DNA of 64,000 nucleotides from Monodelphis domestica (Eukaryota > Chordata > Mammalia > Didelphimorphia > Didelphidae), in assembly GCF_027887165.1 (NCBI RefSeq), contig NC_077231.1:192126334-192190333 (forward strand). Reading direction: 5' to 3'. Below are positions 56,131-64,000 of this stretch, one piece after another. How positions within the stretch are numbered: the stretch's first letter is position 1; each line of letters starts with the position of its first letter. The translations under genes were made by a program, and so were the position numbers. The notes beneath the pieces are model-generated. The model did no database searches, was not told where the DNA came from, and worked only from the letters and a program-made list of their open reading frames with translations.

Positions 56131-56812
56131 TTGAGCTAAACTGACTCTCTAAGAAATAGGAATTTAGGAAATGCCACACAAGATTAGACCAATGGTTCCT
56201 CTAAATTATGTTCCAATGGAGATCATGGGTGTTTTTCTCAAAAGCAAAAATGAGGGCCATCAAACATCTGCTTCCCATACTCTATATCTATGATTCATGA
56301 ATTTATTGTGAAGCTATTTAATCCTAACTTTTATTCTTCCATGAAAAGTTCTCTCCTCCTCTCTTCCATTCTCCCATCAAAACCTGATCTCAGGAAAGAA
56401 TCTGACAGATTCATTCAAACAAAGATTAGTCTCCATCTCTCCCCTATCAAAGGATGCTCTTAGTTGGCTGTCATTTTGGGAAGGATGTGATAACTAATTC
56501 ACACTCTAGCTGCTGCCAAGTGCTTGCATTTGCAATTACAGAACGCATAAAATACCCATATGCACAGCTTCTGTTTGTTGTATATAGACTGTCCTTGCTA
56601 TGCATCAACATAGCATCACCTCACTATGGCAGACTCACTCTTCCCTACCTCCTTGACTTACCACACCAGCCACAGGAGGATGAAGGCAGGACTAGAGGGG
56701 GCCTAAGGAAGTTAAAGGACAATCGATTTGGCCTTTGGGCCCAGGGGAAGGAAGGGAAGAAAGCTTGGACATCACTAGGCAAAACTGTTAAGCAGTCCAA
56801 ATTTTATAACCA
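56131..56812. other. Unrecognised spacer
   Basis: A 136-codon frame (56454-56864) has no motif and its end overlaps a MIR; not called as a gene. Confidence 0.5.
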
Positions 56813-56952
56813 CAGGGAACTGGAAGGGACCTTAGAGCTCACTTTGTCCAACTTATTCATTTAACAGATAATGACTGAGGTCCAGTGATTTGCCTAAGGT
56901 CACACAGAAACCAAGATCTTCTGATTCCAGATATATGCTCTTTCCTTTGTCT
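56813..56952 (-). mobile_element. MIR-type SINE
   Basis: 'aactggaagggaccttagag', 'gatttgcctaaggtcacaca' and 'gatcttctgattccagatat'. Confidence 0.82.
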
Positions 56953-57179
56953 GAGACTTATCCCTGAGGTCTGACTCTTCTCTCCCTCATCACCTAGTGT
57001 TCTCTTCGCCCATATCCTATAAATTCAATATGTTTTCGATGTCCTGTGACTTCCAAACTTCTTCAAACTATAACACCCCACTGAGGTATATCTGCAAAAT
57101 TATTGCCTGCTTCTGCCTTCTCATGCTTTCTTCAATATATTAAGTTTCTCTTTGTTATAGGTACTAGGAAAACAATCAA
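56953..57179. other. Unrecognised spacer
   Basis: No feature recognised. Confidence 0.4.
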
Positions 57180-57432
57180 ATAGTGAGCAGTTGTATAGCA
57201 CTTCCTGTGTGCCAGGCATTGTACTACACATTTATAAATACCTCATTCAGTCCTCACAACAACTTGAGAAGTGGATGCTATTATTATCCTTATTTTTGCA
57301 GATAAGGAAACTGAGGCAGACAGAGGTTAAGTTATTTGCCCAGGGTCACAAAGCTAGTAAGTGTCTGAGCCTGGATTTGAACTCAGGTCTTCCTGATTCT
57401 ATACCCAACTCTAGCCACTTAGCTGCCTAATC
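57180..57432 (-). mobile_element. MIR/THER SINE, nearly complete
   Basis: 'tgtgtgccaggcattgtact', 'cagataaggaaactgaggca', 'ttgcccagggtcacaaagct' and 'ttgaactcaggtcttcctga' cover the complement of a full MIR. Confidence 0.92.
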
Positions 57433-57840
57433 TGATTAAACTACCAAATTCCCCACTGGCAGTTTGTGATTCAATTTCTAAAATTCATGATACTCACAGT
57501 TGCCTGATTATTCCTAGAATCAGTATTATATGATTATCTTGCATACCCAGTGACTTCTCTCTTCCCTTCCCCTAGTTTTTGAAGAATGAATAGCTTGGTT
57601 TTGACTGAATGGCTAAAGTTAGAATCTATAATAGCATTAAACTTACCCTTTTAGGATGGGGAGGAAGAAAAGGAAGGGGAGTTGAAGACTGCTGTCTGAT
57701 TTTTCATAATTGTTAGAGATATCTTGCCAACATGAAAGTTTGGTTTTCTTTTGTTTTGGGGACATACAGTTACTCATCAACAAGAGGTTTTCAAATCTTT
57801 CCAATGCTTAAAGACTCATTTTTCTTTCAGGAATCTTTTT
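57433..57840. other. Unrecognised spacer
   Basis: Nothing recognised. Confidence 0.4.
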
Positions 57841-58252
57841 TATTCATTCCTTCAAACAATAAGCATTAATTAGGTAGCTACTATGTGCTGGTCTCATGAA
57901 TATAAAGACAAATATGGGACAATCTCTACCCTCACCGAGTTTTTATTTTATCGGGGAAAACAACATGCACATAAATAAATATAAACAAAATAAATGTAAG
58001 ATCAGATTTTTTGTAGAGGAGAGAGTCTAGTAGATAGATAAGAAAAGGGTTCATGTAGAAGGTGACAATTGAGCAGAATTCTGAAAAAAAACCACAATTT
58101 ACTAGGGATTCCATATGTGAGAGATGAAAGTAGGAGTGCTTTCCAGGCATGGGGGACAGTCTTCACAAAGGCACAAAGATGGGAGATGGATTATCATGTA
58201 TGAGGAAGAGCAAGAAGACCACTTTGGACAGACCATAAAGGATGAGAATGAG

Positions 58253-58502
58253 AGTATTGTTTAGTCATTTCAGTTGTGTCTGCCTCTTCGTGACCCCTTT
58301 TGGGCTTTTCTTGGAAAAGATATTGATTTTTTAATAGAATTTTTGACATTGAATTGCCTTTTCCTTTCTTAGTTCATTTTACAGATGAGGAAATTAAGGC
58401 AAACACTTTTCCAGTGTTACATAGCTAGAGTTACATTGCAGAGTTTGGATTTGAACTTGGATCTTACACTATCCACTTCCTCACCTACCTGCCCAAGAAA
58501 GG
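58253..58502 (-). mobile_element. MAR1 CORE-SINE inside L2
   Basis: 'cagttgtgtctgcctcttcg', 'ttttacagatgaggaaatta' and 'ttgaacttggatcttacact' form a minus-strand MAR1. Confidence 0.88.
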
Positions 58503-58549
58503 AGAGTTGTTTATAATAACATGGAAATGAAGGTCAGGACCAGGTTGTG

Positions 58550-58559
58550 AAGGGCTTTT
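58550..58559. repeat. Left target-site duplication of the RPS17 retrocopy
   Basis: aagggctttt recurs at 59361-59370. Joining the flanks at this word restores the L2 sequence (gtgaagggcttttaaag). Confidence 0.8.
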
Positions 58560-59360
58560 TTTTTAACAGGGGAATCTTTATTCAAATAAAGACAATAAAA
58601 CTATGTCACTGTGACTGGGAAGGGGACTAAAAGGATCCTTTATACACCACTGAGTTGGGGGCCACAGAAGATCTTCACCTCCTATATGCACCAGCCTGGA
58701 GTTACATGTCAGTAAGAGACTCTGGGCTGGGTCACAACTGCACAGCTTAAAACACTAATATCAGTGGTCACAAATTGTATACTAAAACCTGTCCTAAAAT
58801 CCCAGATTCCCTCCACATATAGACTTGCTAGTGCAAGAGTGTAACATTTAAGAACAAGACAGTGCTCTCAGGGGTTCCCAAGTTTATTGAAAAGAAGGCA
58901 AAAAGTAAATATTAAACAGCTCCTCTTGGTAAACACCAAGTTCATTCCAACTGTGGGCTGGGTAACTTGCAGGTTGGACAAAGTACCGAAGTCCAGAAAT
59001 TTCAACATTTCTTTGGCAACAGGGTCCTCTTCAATGGTCTCTTGCTCCAAAGCAGAGACCTCAGGGATGTAGTTATTCCTTCTTTCTCTTTCTTCTTTGT
59101 GCAGTTTGATGGAGATGCCTCTCATGGAGCTTCACTAGATCCGCTTCATCAGATGAGTCCCTTCATCTTTTGACAGAGCTTCTTGCTGGGAATGATGGCG
59201 ATCTTCTCGTACACACGGTTCTTGGTGTGGAAGTCATTGCCCAGGCTGCTGTAATACTTCTCGATAATGACCTTCTTCACGGTCTTGGTTTGCACGTGCC
59301 CCATGCTGGCTGGGGGTGGGAGGTTGAGGTATGTGGTGGTGAAGACAGTGAAGGGCTGTC
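58560..59360 (-). pseudogene. RPS17: RPS17 processed pseudogene with an extended 3' end
   Basis: RPS17 is a small-subunit (40S) ribosomal protein. On the minus strand the copy starts at ATG 59304-59302 and encodes [18 protein letters not shown], lacking three residues (AAR) found in the usual [37 protein letters not shown] follows, and a stop (59151-59149) closes this frame after 51 codons. The second half continues in another frame from 59125: [46 protein letters not shown], after which the native end is frameshifted. No introns. A polyadenylation signal AATAAA occurs just after the CDS, yet about 300 bp more precede a second AATAAA and an A-run at 58560-58570. The 5' leader is also longer than the short one I recall for RPS17. 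It was inserted by LINE machinery into L2, with 10-bp duplications. Confidence 0.93.
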
Positions 59361-59370
59361 AAGGGCTTTT
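59361..59370. repeat. Right target-site duplication of the RPS17 retrocopy
   Basis: aagggctttt, matching 58550-58559. Confidence 0.8.
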
Positions 59371-60180
59371 AAAGTTAGAGGAACTGGAAGTTAACTCTAG
59401 AGGCAACAGAAAGCCATTGAAGCTAGTTAATTGAGTTGTTAATCACGTTGTTAATCATGAGTTAATCACGTTGACTTCAATATGAAAGATATATCAAAGA
59501 AAGGAGAAATTTGAGTCAGAGAGATTAATTAGAAGGCTGTTGAAATAATCTAAAAATATATGATGATAACCTGAACTAGGATGCTGACTATGGGAATAGA
59601 GAGAAGAGTCTGATTTGAGAGATAGTGTAAGGTTAGAAAAGACAAGAGTTGAAAACTAATTGGGTTTGTAGGATGTAGAAGTGTAAAGGAATGAGGGATA
59701 ACTCTGAGGTTGTAAACCAGAATGACTAATAGGATGGTGACCTTCACAACAGAATAGGAAATTTGAACACGAGGTGGGATTTCTTTTTGTGGGGTGGACC
59801 TGTCAGGAAGGTCTCATGAGCTCTATTTTGGATATGTTGAATTTGATAAGTCTACTGGCCTTCCAGCTTGAAATACCCAGTAAAGACAATGGGAGTTGAG
59901 TGACTGATCCTTAGAATAAAGACTAGGAATCTTTATATAGATATGAGAGCTATTTTTATAGAGATGATAATTAAACCCGTGGAACTGATGAGGTAACCAA
60001 GTGAGAGAATGTAAAGAAAAACAGACGCCCAGGGATACATTCATAGTTAAATGGTATAATAGAGTGACCCCATCCCCCCACCCTCCATTCCCACCCACCT
60101 CAGTTAGTGTAGGCAGAGAAGACCCAGAATAGAATCCCAAGGGGTTAATGAGGTATTGAGCTCATAGTAAAAAGGACCCT

Positions 60181-60760
60181 GATCCTTTTATGATGTTCAA
60201 ACACCTTTCTGATAGCATCAAATCAAGAACATCAAAATTAGGCAAGCAAACAAATTAGCTACATCTCTGAGGGCTTTAAATAGCTAAGCCCTCAGAATAT
60301 TGTATGAAGGAACCCCAGCAGGATCCCAGAAGTGAATTGTCCAGAGGAAAACAAGCTCATCTATTTGAGAATTGGATATGTTGGAAGCTAGTTGCTGCTA
60401 GTGGAGGAGACCCCTGCAGGAGAAAGGAGAGACTTTCTCTCTTCTCCTTCTTACCCAACAGGGATGATTATGATAAAGAAACAAAAGACATCAATACTAC
60501 TTATTTGAAATTAAAGAAAATTTTAAAATAAATTCAGTAACACGTGTCAAACAGTTAATATTAATTATACCTCTGTATTTTGTGGGGGAGAGGGGAGAGG
60601 AAAATATAGGTTTATGTAAGATTCAACTATGTTTTTCTCCTCATGTTATCCTTTAAAGGAAAGCAAAAATCAAATATCCAGTTCATCTGACTCTAATATT
60701 AGTAATCCTGTTACTGTTTTATGGCATAAGATCTCATTATTAGGTCACATATTGGGGTAT
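60181..60760. other. Unrecognised spacer
   Basis: Nothing recognised; a 75-codon frame (60304-60531) has no motif. Confidence 0.4.
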
Positions 60761-60761
60761 A

Positions 60762-60842
60762 AGAGGCAGCATGATATAATAGATAGAGAGCTGAGTTCAA
60801 GTCCCCACACTTACTTTCTACGTGACCCTGAATGATAACCCA
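60762..60842 (+). mobile_element. MIR/THER head fragment
   Basis: 'aggcagcatgatataataga', 'gctgagttcaagtccccaca' and 'ctacgtgaccctgaatgat'. Confidence 0.68.
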
Positions 60843-61084
60843 AACATTCAGGAATATTCTAAGTAAATGTTGTCAAACTCAGAATATAAATGAATTCTTT
60901 TAGGCTTTGCAACAACCCCTCCAACATTTGTTACTTTCCTTTTCTGTCATATTAGATAATCTGATAGGTGTGAACTTATTTTTAATAGAGTTATTTTGGT
61001 AGAACTCCAGTTTTCAAATGTTTTTTATTTGGCATTTTTATTTGGCATAAGACAAAAATATATATACATATATACATATATATA
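60843..61084. other. Unrecognised spacer ending in TA repeat
   Basis: A short TA/TACA microsatellite fills 61058-61086. Confidence 0.5.
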
Positions 61085-61087
61085 TAT

Positions 61088-61225
61088 TGCTGGTTCCAGA
61101 GCTAGGGGTTCAAATGCCATCTTGCTGATTACAACCTGGGTCACCTTGGAAAAGTAAACATTTCCTCATCTATAAAATGACGCAGTTATGGAATATCTGA
61201 GGTCCCTTCTAGCTATATGATATAC
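61088..61225 (+). mobile_element. MIR SINE
   Basis: 'gagctaggggttcaaatgcc', 'cctgggtcaccttggaaaag' and 'tttcctcatctataaaatga' in MIR order. Confidence 0.8.
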
Positions 61226-62740
61226 TTATCATCCCTGTACATCTCATACAAGGGATCATGAGCCTGAAGAAGAATCAAACTGTGGTAACAAATCCTTTTT
61301 ATTTAATTAGTGTCTATTGGTTAATTTATTGATTGAATAAATACCAAGCTGGAACTTGCAGAGAATTCCTTCATAATCAACCAATAAACATTTATTAAAT
61401 GCCTACTGCACCAGACACATAAAACACCAACTATGCACCAAGAATTGGACCCCTTTCCATCCCATCAGATTTTTGTTACCTGTAATATGGAATGCAGGGT
61501 TGGAGAGTTAGTGGTGGCAGCAAGGTCCAATTCTCTGGTTTACTCAAGTCAAGGGTCACTTTAACTATGCCTCTAGTCACAAGGTCTACATGGGAAATCA
61601 ATGCACCCAACTCACCTTTAGCTCCCTGCTGGATTTGAACTTAAAAACATCTCCCCATATTGATGTGGGATTTAGTACTGGAAAATAAGATGTTAAAAAA
61701 GAATAATATTAACATTACTGAAATGCTAAATGTAGCTTATAAAATTGTCTCCAACTCAAAGTCATTGAGGGATGAATTTACAAGTCTGTATTTAAATTGC
61801 TTTTTTCTCTTTAGGTATCAGGCATGCAAGGGTATCAATATGGAGTCTATGAATTTCTATTTAGCTTTAATTTAAATTTAACTTCTAAATGATTATAGAA
61901 CTGGGATGGAACCAGTAGAGTTTCATATCAGACCTGGGACACCCAAAGGGATATGCTTCCTTTCCCCAGCAACTGGCAGACTTTCCTCCATCCTCTGCCT
62001 CTGGGGAGCAGACTCAATACCTTGTGGTTCTCCACCGGTATAAGCACATAGCATAACCTCTCTGTTGTCACTCAGCTCTGCCTCTAAAAGTTCTACATTC
62101 TCATACCCTCTTCAGGCTGTCTTCTATACCCCATTCCCTTGGCAAGGTCAGGGCATCTGGGTAAGCAGGTCTTTCAGGGAGCCAAAAGAAACTTCATTCA
62201 TAGTATTTGTGCATCTTTGCTGAAAATCTCCCCCCTCCACTCTCCTCTATACTAGCACCACCATAGAACTTTCTAGTTACTGCACATTATTAATAACAGG
62301 AATCCACATTTTCAAGTGGCTTAATGTTTGTAAAGGGCTTTCATCACAAGCAGGGTGTATATGTTGAGTAATAAGGATGGGGGAGGCTGCGCCACACCTG
62401 TGATTTATCAATTTAAGGAAAGTCCATCTATAGAAATTCCTGCCTCTGATTCAGATCAGCAATTTATCTGTAACACTTGTCCCTGCTCCCACTGCCAGTA
62501 AGTGTCAAAAGCAAGATCTAAAACCTGATTTTTCTGACTTGAGATCTTCTCTCTCTACCAAGGCACATGCCTCTTGAGCTAGGTTGTAGAAAATGAAATT
62601 CCTAATGTTTAAGTATTTGTCCATGGTCACACAAGAAATTAGTCTCAAAGGTTGAATTTGAACTCATGTCTCCTAATATCATGCCCAGAATCACTGTACC
62701 ATATTAGAAAATAACAGTAGTAGAGGCAATAATGACAATA
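61226..62740. other. Mostly unrecognised spacer with L2 and MIR scraps
   Basis: 'aaccaataaacatttattaaatgcctactg' (61378) is a minus-strand L2 3' tip. 'gtttgtaaagggctttcatca' (62327) and 'tccatggtcacacaagaaat' (62620) are MIR-like words. No coding motif. Confidence 0.5.
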
Positions 62741-62744
62741 AAAT

Positions 62745-62935
62745 GGCATTTGTTTAGCATTTTAAGGTTTTCAGAATGCTTTACAAATATTATCTCATTT
62801 TATCCTCACAACAACCCCAAAGGGTAGGTATTTTACAGATAAGAAAACTGAGGTTGAAGGAGATGAGGTGGCATGCTAGGATCATGTAGATAGTACATTT
62901 ATGAGACTGAATTTGGACTCAGGTCTTCTTTTAAA
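62745..62935 (-). mobile_element. MIR SINE
   Basis: 'tgctttacaaatattatctc', 'tcctcacaacaaccccaaag', 'acagataagaaaactgaggt' and 'ggactcaggtcttcttt' cover a MIR complement. Confidence 0.88.
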
Positions 62936-62937
62936 AA

Positions 62938-63100
62938 AAACAGTGTTAAATCTAGCCTATACCATACGAACTATTTTCTTTAGGCAAGTCACAATGTCTT
63001 TTAAATTTTCATATGTAAAATGAGAATGCCAATGTCTTTCCTCCACTTCACAGGCCTATTTTGAAGAATGAATGAGAGAAACAGTTACTATAATCTGTTG
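62938..63100 (+). mobile_element. MIR fragment
   Basis: 'ttaggcaagtcacaatgtct', 'ttcatatgtaaaatgagaat' and 'cacaggcctattttgaagaa' in MIR order, opposite to the copy just before it. Confidence 0.75.
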
Positions 63101-63405
63101 AATATTAATGTATATTAATTATTCTTATAAAGCAAAAAAAGATTACTAATATATTATTGTTAGTTACACATTAGCAAGGGGCTAAACTGAGCTTTGTAAC
63201 AGATTTCCTAATGACATGAAATATAGTTCCTATTAGCATCAGTTCCTCTGACAAGTAGAATGAAAACTCCAGGGACTGATGTGGTTGTTTTTTGGACTTT
63301 CTATCCCCAACTTCTAGCACTTATATACTTCACATATAATAAGCACTTAATGATGCTTTCCCCATCTATTTAATAATGCCTTTCCAATCTATTTATCAAC
63401 TCTAA
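63101..63405. other. Unrecognised spacer
   Basis: AT-rich. 'cacatataataagcacttaa' near 63331 may be an L2/MIR 3' tip. Confidence 0.4.
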
Positions 63406-63407
63406 CC

Positions 63408-64000
63408 TCTCTCTGGACTTCCAGTAGTCTATTCCATATCTCAAAAGGAATGTCCGGCAGACATTTTAAACTCAGCATGGCTAAGATGTTCCCACACTCA
63501 ACACTCAACTTATTACCCACTTACACCAAAATCCTTCCCTCTCCCAAACGTCCTTATTATTAATGTTGAGGATTCTATCTTCTCCTTTCTACCTTTACTG
63601 GCAATGTAGATGGCATCCTTGATTTCTCATCCTCTGTCCTCCCCTCTATATTCAGATGGTTGCTAAGGTCTTTTGTTTTTACCTTTGAAACATCTCTCAT
63701 TTATGCTGACTTCTCTCCTCTAACAATGCCACCCTTCTGATCACCTCCTGCACTCTTGCAATAGTCTGATGATTGGTTTTCCTGTCCTGCAACCTCTATC
63801 CAATCCAATCCATCCTCAACTCAGTTGTTAAAATGGTCTTCTTAAAGTTCAGCTCTAACCAGGTTATACTCCCTTTCATTCTTTACTCAGTAAACTCCAA
63901 TACCTCCTATCATCTCCAGATCAAATATAAAATCCTCAGTTTGGTATTCAAGGTCCTTAATAACTTTTTCCAGCAACTAACTTCCCAGTCTTCTTAGTCC
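63408..64000 (+). mobile_element. LINE2 (L2) RT C-terminal region, running off the window
   Basis: Plus-strand counterpart of the minus-strand L2 at 59361-60150. The frame at 63773 onward reads IQSILNSVVKMVFLK and LQIKYKILSLVFKVLNN, the decayed equivalents of the L2 RT C-terminal segments (LQSILHSAAKVIFLK; IKYKLLCLAFKALHNL in the pattern I recall). Upstream, 'tcttgcaatagtctgatgat' matches the LDYCNSLL block. It continues past the end of the window. Confidence 0.8.

Larger units (their letters stand above)
57845..60180 (-). mobile_element. LINE2 (L2), extended minus-strand copy, interrupted
   Basis: The left end (57845-58250) is the complement of the L2 3' UTR ('ggtagctactatgtgctggt', 'tttccaggcatgggggacag'). 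After a MAR1 (58255-58500) and an RPS17 retrocopy (58560-59360), L2 resumes with 'aagggcttttaaagttagag' and 'ggcaacagaaagccattgaa'. Near 59930-59990 the minus-strand translation reads FHGFNYHLYKNSSHIYI, the decayed YADDSQIY catalytic block of the L2 reverse transcriptase; downstream words match the RT C-terminus. Confidence 0.8.

Noticed and set aside
56454..56864. 136-codon frame with cysteine-rich start
   Set aside because: Its last part is MIR-derived and no domain is visible; not supported as a gene.

Overview
The window looks like gene-poor marsupial nuclear DNA. The evidence is the repeat content: MAR1-type CORE-SINEs whose tails resemble RTE/Bov-B, a second tRNA-derived marsupial SINE (SINE1 type), MIR/THER SINEs, LINE2, an L3/CR1 remnant, RTE pieces, and several L1 copies of a marsupial type with HAL1-like relatives. 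A didelphid opossum fits best, but the species assignment is inference. I see no intact host protein-coding gene, no CpG island and no RNA gene outside SINEs. The only host-gene-derived sequence is a broken RPS17 retrocopy on the minus strand near 58.6-59.4 kb. Family names rest on recalled consensus patterns and motifs; no database was searched.

Layout. 0-5.7 kb: an L1 inserted with 19-bp target-site duplications; it has a 5' UTR and a complete but dead ORF2, and lacks ORF1. 5.7-7.2 kb: an older L1/HAL1 ORF1 remnant carrying a SINE and a tiny 37-bp insert. 7.2-8.9 kb: a Tigger-like DNA transposon fragment, then an inverted RTE LINE split by a young 5'-truncated L1 with an internal duplication. 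9-37 kb: ancient repeats (MIR, MAR1, SINE1, L2, L3), four TG microsatellites, a long GA/purine tract and unrecognised spacer. 37.4-44.2 kb: an older, nearly full-length L1 interrupted by a probable solo LTR. 45.8-54.6 kb: a dense LINE cluster in which a plus-strand L1 and a minus-strand L1, both without 3' ends, meet tail to tail between HAL1-like pieces. 54.6-64 kb: MIR, MAR1 and L2, with the RPS17 retrocopy sitting inside L2.

Nothing acts as an operon or pathway. The functional logic is parasitic: autonomous LINEs (L1, RTE, L2, CR1) and the SINEs and retrocopy that used their machinery. L1 and HAL1-like sequence makes up roughly 25 kb. Three L1 insertions keep clear target-site duplications (54-5644, 8049-8813, 25997-26372), so L1 was active fairly recently in this lineage. 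I did not find a convincing undescribed biological system. The most unusual structures are the ORF1-less L1, the tail-to-tail L1 halves, the L1 with a 169-bp internal duplication, the 37-bp insert between perfect 18-bp repeats, and the RPS17 retrocopy with an extended 3' end.
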